In this document: positions 1-12,038 of the stretch, piece after piece | Layout: the number at the start of each line of letters is the position of its first letter | How positions within the stretch are numbered: position 1 is the stretch's first letter | Source: Ascaris suum | Lineage: Eukaryota; Nematoda; Chromadorea; Rhabditida; Ascarididae | Direction: 5' to 3' | Length of the DNA stretch: 64,000 nt | Assembly (NCBI GenBank): GCA_013433145.1 | Contig: CM024187.1 | Span: 4,852,826-4,916,825, forward strand | Notes under the pieces: model-generated | Databases searched by the model: none | What the model was told of the DNA's origin: nothing | The model's input: only the letters and a program-made list of their open reading frames with translations | Made by a program: the position numbers and the translations under genes

Positions 1-308
1 GCAATGCCAAAGGCGTTTCGTGTTTTGGTGAACAGCTCTAAGGAATTGGCAAAACGACCATATCTAATGCTTTTATTCATATCGTTTTCTGATTGCCTGA
101 TAAAGACTTCATCAACACTCAATCAAATTCAACACCATCCAGCTTCATGAAGAGCCAGCGTCCATGTACGAAAGAATTTTTAGCTGAGAGAGATGCAGTC
201 GAAATTTTGTCAAACTCCGCTCGCTATTGTGTGGAATGATATTTTGCGGTGTGAAAACTAGTTTTGTCGCTCAGTTTATCAACGACAGTGGCAAGTACAT
301 CGCTGCAG
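1..308. other. Left edge: intron sequence upstream of the first visible chloride-channel exon
   Basis: No coding exon could be supported here. The stretch ends in a good 3' splice site (CTGCAG, ending at 308) that starts the first visible channel exon. The conserved membrane-domain motifs of CLC proteins are not present in any frame, so the preceding exon must lie outside the window. Confidence 0.5.
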
Positions 309-3300
309 GGTGCATACGATTCGCGCCGAGCAGATCATGGTCACGAACGTGAGGTTCCTAAGCAAGAAAAGCACTTATCGCGAGTTGCAAGATCTTCTTA
401 TATGCATGCCTCGTCTCCGAGCATTTCCCGTTGTTGATGACCCTGGTGAGTCCCACCTCTTCTGTAACTATCACCTGGCAAAAACATTAGAACCACAGAC
501 AAAATAGGACATAAAAATATCTGCCTTGGTTTGCCTTAGTTGGAAAAACTAATTCACAGACTACTATATCCACTGTCGTGAGGTTTGATCAGTTTTCCCT
601 TCGCAAAACAAGTCTACACGGTCATTTTGTTCTCTTCCACCTCGTCTGTATTATATAATCGCTTCGAATACTTTATTTAACGCAATCCAGACTGATCATC
701 CTTGCACAACTGCAAGCAAAGGATGGATGTTGATTGTATTAGCAATGAATTTGTAAATTTGCTGAAAAAATAACCAGGAAAGTAACCTTTGCTGAAAATG
801 CCATGTTTACTTCATGGGGAAGAACTGGTTTGTGTGAGAGAAGATGGGGGGATGAGAGGGAGAACCGAAGCAAAGGGGATTTTTGTTTATATTTCTTAAC
901 CTTAAGTAACATTGAGTCATTCATACGACTACATGTTTCTTTTCTCATCGAAAATGCCTTACTCATGATAAGAGAATTCAGCTACATGATCACTGCTTCA
1001 GAAACGAGGATTCTTCTCGGATCAGTTAGCCGTGCGACTTTACTTCAACTACTGGATGCACAAGTGGGCGAGGCGACACGCCGAGCTGAGGCAGCTAAAC
1101 GTGCCAAAGTAGAACGTGAGCAGCAAGCGATTGCACAAGTACCCAGGTGGGCAACACGGCTGAGATGGCGTTCTTGCAGAATTGCAGCTAATCAGTAATT
1201 AGCGATGTTCATAAGGCAGTAAAGTCTCCATAACAAAATACTCCAAATTCCCAGGTGCTGCAATGTTGCAGTTTCTCATGCCAGTTGCTTAGAAAAGTGA
1301 ATTGATTGAGTCGGCTCAGCACTGTGAGAATTGAATATGCTCTAAAAACTAATTACTGCATAGTATATGCGACGCCTCATGCGTGGGATTTGTGCAAAAT
1401 TTAGAGTGTTGGATTTGCGCATATTTCTCGAAAGTTGCTATTACATTTCGTCAGTGGAATGCTCACCTCTCCTGCTCAAGCTGAGTACGGTGGGCTTGGC
1501 TAATTTTTGGTTATTCTAGGAAGAAAGCGCTATTCAGTATTGGAACTACAGAAGCATCACGGAAGGCTGCCGTGGAAAATTTCTTCGCCACTTATGCAAA
1601 ACCATCACCAGTGGATAGGTAGTTTTTTATTCATAATTTGCTTCTGTCGCTTGGAGAGACACCTTCGAAGTCTGGGAAAGCATGTTTTTCAGAATATTTT
1701 GTTGTCGTGTTTCCAGTGATGAACCAATGCTACTCGCAGGCTCGAAATTTCGGATGTCAGTCATTCAACGGCGCCAAGTTATTGAAGGGAAGGGGAGGGT
1801 AAACGGAGAATAAAGCTGATGCATGGAACTACATGAATGATGCCACCTGAGCTTTCACTATGCCTGTGATGTATCCCCACGAGCTGTGTTTTTTCAGATT
1901 CCGCATATTGCCAGTTCTTTTCCATGAGAGACATGGTGAAGTCGTAGCAAACGGTGAACGTGAAGCAAAAGCCTATTCTCCACGAACTCGGCGACCACTA
2001 CGTCGGTCTATTTCCGAGACAAACACACGCAAGATGGGAACGATGAGCCGTGTACAAAAAGGATCTGCATTCGAAACTGTGAGCAGTGCGAGTGACATGC
2101 AGTCGGATTCGGTGCACCTCAACCATCACAAGAAATTGTCTACAGTACACTCTGCTCATGATCTCTATACGACTCTCGGAGGTTGGCATCGATTTTAATG
2201 GATCGGTTTTGCCTCGGGAAAATCCGTATAAAGACAAAATCTAGGTCTCAATAAAGCTCAAAAACTCGTCAATCAAAGCTGGCATTCCCATTAAAATTCC
2301 GCAATGCATGTTCTCAGTTTGAGAGACGCTACGTAATTTGTTTCTTCTTGAGTTTTTGATCTTAGACATATAAGGAAGAGGCAATAAAGGCGATTCACTC
2401 TTTTTACAAGCCACTGCGTCAGGTTCCACTAATCGTTCATTCCAAAAAGAGCAAAACTGAGAAGTGGTTTATATCAGATTTTTGTTATAGCATATCTGTT
2501 TATTAGTGAATACATTTCAGCGGTCGCTCCGTTAAAACATTTGGCGAAGCGGAAACTCTTCCATAGCTGAAAGGAAACTCGAACAGTGATGCGAAATGTT
2601 CCTTGAATTCGATTGATTTTCACGCCAAATTGTCGTTCATAAATGCAAACCATAACAAGTTTCTCTTGATGTTTAAATTCACAGATGTCGAAAAAAGTTT
2701 AAATAAGTAATGAAAAAGTGTTTAGAAGTGTATCGCAGTGGATAAATCCACTTCGGAGCCGCTTATCTCGTGTTGGATTCCAGAAATGTTTATTTTGAAG
2801 AATGTTCTGCTTGCTTGACTTTAGATGATGAGACGATAAGGAAAATATATGTGCGCCTAGCGAGCGGTGAATGTGCAACTGAATGCGTATCAAAGCGGTA
2901 AAGACGCCGTAAATTTTAATTCCGATTCATCAAACACAATGCTTTTGCAGGTATGCTGCGTAGCTTCACGCACACGTTTCATCGGCATTCAAAAAAGCGA
3001 CGTACAAACAGCGATCTGATGGCCAAAGAAGTAATTGCTATCCATATATTAAGATTCTAATGCGGGAATTCTTTGAACTATGGCATCGAGAAATTGGTGT
3101 GTAAGTTCAGTCTCGATGTATGTGCCACAGCACTACATCGAGACTGAACATGTAATGCGTTCAAATTTGAATGCTTTAACCAGGTTTACTCTAAACCCTC
3201 TGCACTATTGTCGCTTTTTTCTATGCTTCCGAACGCATAGAAATGTCTGGAGGACTTAGAGTTCGAGGATTCTTGCGTTCGTACTTCCTATCTCACAACG

Positions 3301-6143
3301 CTGCATGCTTTCAGCGGCGAGAGTGGGAACGTAAACAGCTGGCTTGCATCGTTGATTTTGGGTCTGCAGCGATAGACCCTGCACCATTCCAGCTTGTCGA
3401 GGACACATCTCTGTATAAAGTGCATTCAATATTCTCGCTTCTTGGGATACGAAGAGCCTATGTGACCAAATGTGGTGTCCTTGTTGGTGTTGTCGCTCTC
3501 AGAGATGTATGTTGTTATTTCAAAGGTTTCGATCTTCTCATGGCCTTTCCCTTTTTGAAGCTTTGTCACATAGGCACCCCGTTTTACGAAACGAACCTAT
3601 GACGAATGCATCATTTAGAACTGCGGGGAAATTGCACACAAATCTCTTGGAATGCTTGTCTAGTAAATTTCATAGCTTTATTGTTATATTCCATGCATTC
3701 ATTATGATTTTTGGCTGCAAGAACATGATATTTCTTATAGAACAACATTGGGTGGATTCTGGGATGATGAGATGTGCTCTACTGTTCTGATCACTTATTC
3801 TTACTAAAAGCTTCGAATAATTTGAAGGAACTTCCCGCACGGCCAAAATTCCGAGATGCGATCGCAGTTTCTCATGTATCGCTCAGATTAATGCTATAAC
3901 TATTTTGATTAGAAGTCGTAAATGAAAATATATAATCTCCAGCTAAGATCGGCAATTGAGCGTGCACAATGGGGCGAACTGAACTCGAGAACAGAGCGAA
4001 GTGATGAGAATATGGAGCAAATAATTGCTGCAAGCGAAAGGCGCTCGTCAGGCCATAGCGATCTCCATCAGACGGATCTTGATTCGGATACCGATGACGA
4101 AGACTGCATATTGGTGAGACACCTTAAATGCACCTCCTGCTTCCGCATTCATCAACGAAATACATGCTGAAGTACTATTTCACTGAATAGAAAACACGGC
4201 TCTTTCCTTTTCTGCAAGTTTTAAGCACGGACATTCTATTGTGGGAAATATCTTGTACTTGGAGAGATCTTGATCTTGACTTTACTCGTCTCATGCCTTC
4301 AATTTCTGGATGCGTTGCTTCCCTGCTAACAGTCATAGAGAATATAATGCTGTTTAATTGAATAAGATTAGGCTGACATTTAAGTAACAAGAGGGACGCA
4401 AAGAAACGTTCCTCCGATACGATCAGTTTCAGAGCACTTCAAGGTCTAACTCATTTAGGTCGACGAATTTCTTTGTTTTATTTCGTACGATAAGTTGTGC
4501 ATACTGCTAAATAGCCCTTTTACAACAAATCATCCAGCTTTACAGTAATTTGTGCGAATAAGAGTGAGTACTTCCGGCAATTCGGTTTGAATGAATGCCG
4601 TCAATGAAAATGCATTTTGCAACTTCACTAGTTGTGCATACATCGTTTTCTCCACATCTCTCTCCTCATTCCTTCTGTTGCGACTCGTCGCGAGCATGCA
4701 AGCCTGCATTGAATGTAGACGAATGTGACTACATCCAATTTATTTTCCGTAATGCCTTTTTGTTCAAAAATGAGCATATGTTTAAAGAGTTTAAAACAAC
4801 AGTTTGCTTTGAAATGCCCTAATGAAGTTGCTAGAGATGATTACTCGAAGTGAAGCTATATTCACATCTTGCAGCCACGTGTTGAAGTCGAAGAAGCGAC
4901 GCCATCAACATGTGAACTGGAACAAAGACTGCCAATGGCTCGCACAAGCAGCGACGTTTCAGATCAGTACATCATCGACGAGAGTGGTGTGTTCTCCATT
5001 CAATTCGTTCTGCATTTTCTCATGCATCTGCATTAAGTTATGATTCGGGTGCTCTCTACCACTTTGAATTCTATGATTGCTGATTTCAGAACAGGCTCGT
5101 GATGCAATGCAAAATTGTACACTTCCTTTGAGCCGGAAATTTTTTAAATTTGGAACCCCCCAGCCACGAACAATTCATTGGGTGGTATTCGATGTGGCGA
5201 CTTGTAAGAAACTATTTTAGTAAAAAATAGTTACTAGTTTCACTTCAACCATATTTCGGGGCTTCTGATTGCAGAAACGAGCATCGCTCCCAGTCAATCG
5301 ACATCCATAATTGGAGGTAGCGACGATTTGAAAGACCCTCTTCATTCAAAGCTTGAATCGTACCTGGAAGCATTTGGAGAAAAATCTGCAGGACAGAAAA
5401 GACGTGCATCAATTCTTAACTTCTTTCTCAGTCACAAGACGCCAGGACCAGAAACAATTAAATCGACGCGACGTGTTTTAATCGTTGAGCCAAAAGAAGG
5501 CCCTGTGCAAATGGGCGGTGCAAGTGAAAAGATAGATGGTGATTTCGAAGACACCGATCACATCAACGGCGATACTGTAGCCCCAACAGCTCAAGATTCA
5601 TGCAGTCCTATGCATCACAAATATGATGATCTGTCTGAAATTGCCTCCAAGGGCCACACACCGCAAATGACGATCAGTGGTAGGATTATCTCTAACCAAC
5701 AGTCGACAATGACACAGCATGAAAACACAAGACAAGAGCGTATAGCCGAAAAGTGCAGCGTCTGGATTGATGATGACGATGAAAGCTTCATTGCGCTTTC
5801 GGGACCCGTGCAGGCTTCAGATGGAGAGCCAGCGTCTGCAGCTTCAGATGAAGAGCCTGTGTCTGCCGCTTCAACTTCATATCCTGTGCAGCGACGTGAG
5901 TCAAGTTCCTTCTTCATAAATCACGAGAATGGACAGCTAGCGGACGCGCGCAGTTCAATGTTCACCTATCACCGAGCACAAAGAAGTATTTCGGATGTTA
6001 TCCCGCCAAGAGCATTTCACAACATGCCAATGGAGCAAGAAATGCGGACTGCAATGTTAGACACGGCTTACGGCACCCCTTCGTCATCAGGGGCAGACAA
6101 CTTCACATGTACTGGTCACTTGCCGACTGACGACGATTTATAA
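309..6143 (+). CDS. clh: CLC-2-like voltage-gated chloride channel, C-terminal cytoplasmic part (partial, 5' end off window)
   Basis: This is the cytoplasmic end of a plasma-membrane CLC chloride channel. Proposed exons are 309-445, 1002-1146, 1520-1618, 1717-1755, 1898-2181, 2951-3030, 3315-3506, 3943-4113, 4875-4986 and 5275-6143; all junction phases agree and give about 708 residues. The first two exons carry CBS1 (motifs RAFPVVDDPE and ILLGSVSRATL, the codon for E split by the intron), followed by a charged helix. Exon 3315-3506 is CBS2, with IDPAPFQLVE, FSLLGIRRAYVTKCG and LVGVVALRD, the block typical of ClC-2 and nematode CLH channels. The linker between them is rich in Ser, Arg and Lys (for example RRPLRRSISE). 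The tail after CBS2 is very long (about 383 residues), acidic and Ser-rich, with a small internal repeat (PASAAS, PVSAAS). CBS domains in this family regulate gating. The weakest junction is 1755/1898 because its donor is GTCAGT. The exact CLH orthologue is not resolved. Confidence 0.9.
3105..3149. repeat. Perfect 16-bp inverted repeat (hairpin) in a channel intron
   Basis: Arms 3105-3120 and 3134-3149 are exact reverse complements (GTTCAGTCTCGATGTA and its complement) around a 13-nt loop. A further GTG/CAC pairing is possible after a one-base bulge. It lies wholly inside the intron between exons 2951-3030 and 3315-3506. It could be a relic of a small inverted-repeat transposon or a transcribed hairpin; the sequence does not decide. 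Confidence 0.8.
5090..5220 (+). CDS. Alternative (cassette or terminal) exon of the chloride-channel gene
   Basis: A good acceptor (TTTCAG ending at 5089) is followed by a reading frame that continues from the G left by exon 4875-4986 and encodes about 39 residues (starting EQARDAMQNC). A consensus donor (GTAAGA) follows at 5204. Splicing from it to the next acceptor joins T to AA and makes an in-frame stop; reading through instead reaches TAG at 5218-5220. Either way inclusion ends the protein early, whereas skipping joins 4986 to 5275 in frame (GAA) and opens the 289-codon last exon. It is therefore read as an alternative short-tail exon rather than a constitutive one. No transcript evidence is available. 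Confidence 0.55.
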
Positions 6144-8153
6144 CGCATACCGTTCAGGTATTCAATGCCTCAGTTTCATGTGCGTCCATTTTCCATCATC
6201 GCCAATCACCTATTCCTTCAATGAATGTCATCCTTCGTTCACGGTATGAGTGCCTAGGAACATTTTTTCGAACAATGCATAAGACTTTTCACGTTTTGGA
6301 CATATTACAATGAAATGGAAACGAAAGCATTGCCAGTCTTTAAATGATTATTTAGAAAACCAGAAGTTAGAAGATCTATTTCAACAATTACTTCTATTTT
6401 TTCCGGATATCATTTCAGCGATCGGCCGCTCGTAATCCAACTTTTAGCGAGAATTGCCATGATTTTTTGTCTCATTCCTTCAGTCTTCAAGCTAGAGGCT
6501 TTTTCAGAACTCCCCGTTGTAAATAGAACCTCGAATGGACGAGGATCTTCGTTACTACGACGATCTTATCAAACGTTAATTGCTCACTCAGGATCGAAAC
6601 TCTGCCAAAGAATTACCGTATTGGAGTGTTTCAACAATTTGCACTGTTATTTAAACTTCCATTAAATTAGACAACGTCTAGCGTTATGATTTTTACATGA
6701 CCAAGTTGGTATCTATTCTGAATGTTCCATCTGTATTTAAAGGTTTTTCTATGAGTCATGGCTTGGACTGCATTTACATGCTTATCGATTGCTTGTGCGC
6801 AGTTTCTGCTCAACAATTTCGCCCTGTGACCAGAGATGTGTGCGCAAGAGTGAGCATATATGATCGACAACGGAAGTGCAGGTTCGTTTTGTATCGCTAG
6901 AGAAACAAGTCATAGTTGTCCTCATATCATCAATATACAGCAAACAATTGCAAGTACGTTAGCTGGTTCGTGAAAAATGCCACAGTTTGCGGAGAACTCG
7001 AGAGAAACTTTAGTGTAAGTGATCCATAGATCGTCTGAAAAAAATTTCCTACTGCGATCATCACTTCTGAAAGATTTTCGTTTTGATGGATGGTAATGAA
7101 AAGGAGAATTCAAAAAGCTGCGGCATTTAAATGAGTGGCAGCGCTTCGCTCTCACACCTTCCCTCACGCATAGATTATTTGCAACGGTTGGCATATGCTT
7201 GTTTGAGGCATTTAGAAAATCGGCGTCAAACGCTGCTTGTCTGACGTGCAAATTATCTGATGGATTTTCGTTGCCTTTCTTCTAAGTAACTGACTGATGA
7301 ATTTGTCCGCGAAAAGATGCTTTCCCCAAATTCTTTTCAGTTGACAAGTTATGTCATCTTGCAGTGATGCGTCATGATAGATATCTGCCTTTCAGAAAGT
7401 GATTTTTAAAGTACTGGAATTCACTCCCGCATCAATATTTTATCTGGTTTTTTATGGTTGCGTTGTCTGGAAGAAAGCCGTATCCGAAAATATTACTTAA
7501 AATATAGCAGCACTTTTGATAAAGCAGCTGAGAAGTAAAAAATCAAATTTTATTAACGAAAAGCCGTTGAAATACGGAAAAAAGTTTGCTGAGGTTGCAG
7601 TCATGCGTTTGTTTAGTATTAATTTCTCTGATTTTTCATGGACCTTTCATACCTGAAAATTGGGCTCTGCCTTCGTAGTGATTTTCCGAAGAATCTCTTT
7701 GAGAGCAATTTTCAGTGATGTTTCTTCTGCCTCTTCTGATGTAATCGCGCTTTTATGTATGTAGTGATATTCGTTGCCTATAATTTCTCTTTAGCTTTAA
7801 ACGTACTGTTTTGCAGCAGTTCGCGGAAATTTTATCGGCCCTATTCTCTTGTCTAAGATCACCACTTTTGCCGTTGTTTAGGCTAATTATCGGCCTGAGA
7901 TGTATCACTACTTTGAAATTAAGCGAAACTACTGTTTGTTTTGTTCGAGTAAACATTTCGCTCGGGCAGGTTAAAAAGTCAGAGGTAATTTGAAAATGTA
8001 GCGATTGGATAATCGAACATGCTATCTGCGTGGAGTGAATGATCGAAATTCCCCAATAAGAAATGAAAGATTCGGGTTAAGGGTTCCTAATTCGCAAGAA
8101 ATTCGAGAAGTGAAAGAGATCTAGGCTGACACATCCTTTTTGCAATGCAACAG
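6144..8153. other. Intergenic stretch after the chloride channel; nothing assigned
   Basis: This AT-rich stretch contains only short uncorrelated reading frames on both strands. I found no recognisable domain, no phase-consistent exon series and no clear canonical AATAAA close behind the channel stop codon at 6141-6143. The channel 3' untranslated region must occupy its start. Confidence 0.4.
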
Positions 8154-8340
8154 AATACAAGCAGTTATTGCGCATGACAGCTGGGCAGCTGGGAAAGCAC
8201 TTCTCGGTGATCTTGTGCATCTAGGAAGCTGTTTCTTTTCTGACACACATATTCATGATCTCCTCAAGCGTTTCAAAGGCGAAGACCTTATTGAACATTC
8301 GCTATTGTTCACTCACGAAGAGGGTCGACTAGACAACTGA
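8154..8340 (+). CDS. Orphan reading frame, possible last exon of an unknown gene
   Basis: A frame opened by a possible acceptor (CAACAG ending at 8153) encodes 61 residues that look protein-like in composition: HDSWAAGKALLGDLVHLG near the start and LLKRFKGEDLIEHSLLF further on, then a stop. I do not recognise it and found no upstream exon with matching phase. It may equally be a chance frame or part of a decayed mobile element, because a hairpin begins directly at its stop codon. Confidence 0.25.
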
Positions 8341-8388
8341 GAAAACAGTGTTACCAGGTTTCATCACACCTGGTGACACTGTTTTCTC
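8339..8388. repeat. 50-nt near-perfect hairpin (21-bp arms, 8-nt loop)
   Basis: Arms 8339-8359 and 8368-8388 are complementary at 20 of 21 positions, the exception being a G:T-compatible pair. The left arm starts GAGAAAACAGTGT. The arm length is suggestive of a small-RNA precursor or the fused ends of an inverted-repeat transposon. It starts inside the stop codon of the reading frame at 8154-8340. Confidence 0.8.
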
Positions 8389-9722
8389 GTATAGATGAGA
8401 AAATATGATTGCGAAAGTGCATGTGATTGTGTTAATTGATGACCATCGTTCGTTGCTTTTTTTTTTTGAAGAAAAGGTGACGTTGTCGTCCTCTCAAAAT
8501 CTGACCACTAAAAAAGTATTGATGTCATAGTTCATTTCAACGATTATCTAATGCAATATCGAGGAAATCAGCAGTACAAAACATTACGGTAATAGTTATA
8601 ATGCAAGTGATGCTGACACATTATTATGGTTACATAACGATGCATTGGAACAGCAAAGCATTGAAAATAGATAGGAGTGGCTGAGATTTTCAGTAATATG
8701 GGTCGCTCATTTTATGGGCATGTGCAACATTTTGCCGCATTAATGCACAGTTCATTTGTGCGATGCGACATACCTGTAAGGTGAACATTCTTCGTCACTG
8801 AAATCGGAACAAGACAATTTCGATAGGCTGCGTTAATATTCGTTGAGAGCTGCTTTGAAGGTGTGCAATTCAAATGTGATTTGTGGTTATCAAAATACCT
8901 CGTCATCGAAGAGATTCGAGTTAATAAAAGGGACAGTTCTCAGTATTCAGTCAGCACTACTAACGTTATCGGAGTTCAGATGTTTGTGGGACAGCGCTGC
9001 CGGAATTTCTCTTAGAAATTGCATTAATGCCTTGGAAAGCATTGGAAAGCAGATTAGACAATGTTAACGTTGATCGAGAATTGAATTACAACGAAAGATC
9101 GTTCGAGTAACAAATATATAACGAAACTTAGGCTTCTTGCAGATTCTGTAGCCGTTTTCACTCATTTTTGTCGGCATATACTGGCTGTTTACCGATATTT
9201 ATATTCGAATGTGCGTCAAAAATGGTAAATTAGAATAAATTGGCCAACTTCAAATAAGCAGTGACGTAAATGTCACTTCAGTGTTTGCCCACATACAATG
9301 TGCTCTCATCCTTGAGAATGATATCATCACACGAAATCACGCTTTGAGAACATCGATGTGCCTCTTGATCCTCATTCTGAAATGTCTATATGTAGTCAAG
9401 TAGCATAAGGTTCGGTCAAAAGCCTTTTGGCATAGAGTTGCTTGCAATGACAAAAGAGGACAAACGGTTCTGGTTTGTATCCAAGCTCATCTAAAAGTTT
9501 CTATTATTAAAGCATGGTGGAGCATTGTTTGCGATAACTATAACGAAAAAAAGAAGAGATTATCTGTCTAAAATATTTTATCTTCGCTCATCATATACTT
9601 TAGCCCTTTATTGAGTGCATTTTTTCCAATTATTCGTGGCTGCCATAATGATTATTGTGAAAACGTTATTACTTTTTAAATCCGTTATGTGAGGGGAAGT
9701 GGGAAGATAGGCGTACTGAGTT
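8389..9722. other. Intergenic stretch; nothing assigned
   Basis: AT-rich sequence with short frames only. No domain, splice-consistent exon series or RNA gene was recognised. Confidence 0.4.
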
Positions 9723-9728
9723 TTTATT
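9723..9728 (-). terminator. Candidate polyadenylation signal AATAAA
   Basis: AATAAA on the minus strand lies 18 nt after the stop codon of the small secreted-protein gene, giving a very short 3' untranslated region, which is usual in nematodes. Confidence 0.4.
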
Positions 9729-9745
9729 AAACTTGTCAAGGAAAC

Positions 9746-10039
9746 TCACAGGTTGTCATCTAATGCAGTTTTGAATGATTTTATCCCATCTCGATTACGC
9801 AGCGTTTCTTGCATTTCGTTGTCATAGTCGGTGCTCTCATCGGAGAAGCCACTGTCGTTGGGTTCGTTGGTTGCATATGAGGGTACAACCTGGATTTGCC
9901 TATTCTCGCTTACTGCTTTCAACATATTCATTACTCCAGTTTTGTCGATTTTCAACAATTGCGCTTTATGCTCATCAAATTGCGCGGCACCCATCATGAT
10001 AATGCACACATGACCAATAATTGCAAACGCACACTTCAT
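9746..10039 (-). CDS. Small secreted acidic protein of unknown function (97 aa, single exon)
   Basis: The start codon at 10039 was chosen because it lies 8 nt behind a strong nematode 3' splice site (TTTTCAG), the layout of a trans-spliced message; an in-frame ATG further upstream lies before that site. Residues 1-20 form a signal peptide (MKCAFAIIGHVCIIMMGAAQ). The mature part starts with a basic/hydrophobic segment (KAQLLKIDKTGVMNMLKAV), then becomes acidic and Ser/Asp-rich (EPNDSGFSDESTDYDNEMQE). There are no paired cysteines after the signal peptide. AATAAA follows 18 nt past the stop. The stop codon overlaps a donor-like GTGAGT, so a further exon cannot be excluded. I recognise no family. 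It is on the same strand as the trehalases but 4.7 kb beyond trehalase A, so a shared operon is unlikely. Confidence 0.5.
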   Translation of the reverse strand: MKCAFAIIGHVCIIMMGAAQFDEHKAQLLKIDKTGVMNMLKAVSENRQIQVVPSYATNEPNDSGFSDESTDYDNEMQETLRNRDGIKSFKTALDDNL

Positions 10040-10047
10040 AGTCGTCC

Positions 10048-10054
10048 CTGAAAA
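10048..10054 (-). promoter_or_regulatory. Putative spliced-leader or 5'-UTR acceptor of the small secreted-protein gene
   Basis: TTTTCAG on the minus strand lies 8 nt before the ATG at 10039, which is the usual spacing of a nematode trans-splice acceptor. Confidence 0.45.
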
Positions 10055-10055
10055 G

Positions 10056-12038
10056 ATTTGCCCAAAACGAGGCATTTATTCGCGTCGTTTGGTTTCACGG
10101 AACGAGAAAGCTGATACGAATGCATATTTGCATTGTTTTAATCCACTAAACAGCGATTTCGAAAGTCCTGACAAATGATAATCAAAACTACGAATTAAAA
10201 TGTTGCTTCATAAACGTTTCCGCCGAGTTGCTAAAACCTGGAGGATGGACATAACCAAACAGTGTGATGCTTTTCTTGCTTTACTAATGAATCTAATGCT
10301 CCGAATATTTGTTTTGTATGGTGCACCGATGCCCGGAATGCACACAGTAATGCATCTTGAACGCGAACTAGTAATCGATAACAATAAATATGAGATGTTT
10401 ACTTTTTGTAGTTCACTTTAAACTTTTTGGGTGTTTGTTTCCTCTTACGCAAGGGCAATTCGTAGTGTTGCAGCATTTATGAAGATACGGATGCGTCTAT
10501 GTTTGCTAATAAAGCTAGACTTATCAACACAGATTGATAATCTCATACAACAGAAATGCACAAGAAGCAGTGGAACATGATGAAACACACCCGCAGAATA
10601 CTAAAGACATAGCTAATCTAGTAATTGTATACGAACTAAACACTGTGGCCAAGCATATGAAATCTGCGATTTCCAGCTAAAAAGCACGCCTAACTCTTTA
10701 TAATGGAACACAAAATAATGTGTGCAGTCAAAAAAAAGAGAACGAATTTGACGGCGATATTTATAGAAAACAAGTTGCAGCCAACTATACGCTCATAGAC
10801 CTAGTTCAGTTTCCCTTGATCGATGTAAAATGATGTGAAGCGAATGTAAAGTGAAATATTTTTCAATGCTGCAGCTATTTTACACGAAATCGATCGTATT
10901 TGATATCACTGAAGTTAGGACGTAAGAAACGATCTGTTCTACGAGATTAGACTAAATGGTCGTTCAGTTCACTGAGAAAAAGCAATAGCTCTTGGCAATC
11001 GAGGCATTCGAATGCCAACCAGACGGCACAGTGGGTTTTATTAATAAAATTTAGGGTACTGCGAATGAATTTGCAGGAAATGAGTTTCTCACGCATCGAA
11101 TCGTTCAAAATTTCGACAACCCACAAAATGGCAGTTTAAGTGATCGCAGAGTGTACTAAATGTCGGTGGTTTTAGCCGAGTTAAAACGGGTAGAATGAAC
11201 TAGGCTAGCATAGATTAGAGTCATGAAAATTTTCTAAGGCGATTTTTTGAATGTGAGTGCTGTTTCGCCAAGATGTTCAGCACATAAATATACTTCCCTT
11301 CCTTCTGACTCAACACCTTCGACAGCGTTCAGGCAACAGTACATGAAGCAAAGATTAACTGATGCACGTTAGCAGGGTGACTCGTATTTACTGCATTGAG
11401 CTTTTAACTTATAAAAGCTGTCCTCATTCCATGGCAAAATACGAAGATATGTACTTTTACAAGTGCTACACAAAGCATAGTCTGAAGAGATATCTAAGTA
11501 CAAATAATTTGGAAATTTTATTGAGACTAATAAGGTTGCCTTAAAATATTCGTCGAGGTGCGATGCACATGAGGCTTTCAAAGCAGACAGCTCACTGAAC
11601 AATTTTAAGGTGGAACGGATGCAGTAGTTGCAAGTCGGTCGTAATCACTGACAGTAGCGATGCTGCAATGACCGAATGCTTTTGTAATGGAGTCATGTCG
11701 TTCAAGGACAATGCTCGGGTCGCCGACTAAGAGAAATTGCGAACATCTGTTCAATTGGGGACTCATAATCACTTTTCTTCAATACACCAACAAGTGCAAA
11801 GAAATGTGAACCACCTCCTCGGCTCAGTCATCGCGACAGCCGAATGCTGACTCAATAAAACATTAGTGGTCGCAAAACACAGGTGATCTCAAATTTTCTG
11901 CTCAGTTTAGGCTCGACTGCGATATGAAAGTAACAAATATAACCACTTCATTCTAACAAGCAGATGTGCTCATCGATGGTGAAAAGTAATCGCTGCTGTT
12001 ATGGTGAAAACTGTGTTTCCTTGGTTCATTCATTTCAG
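10056..12038. other. Intergenic stretch; nothing assigned
   Basis: Only short reading frames are present. No conserved motif, RNA gene or repeat family was recognised. Confidence 0.4.
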
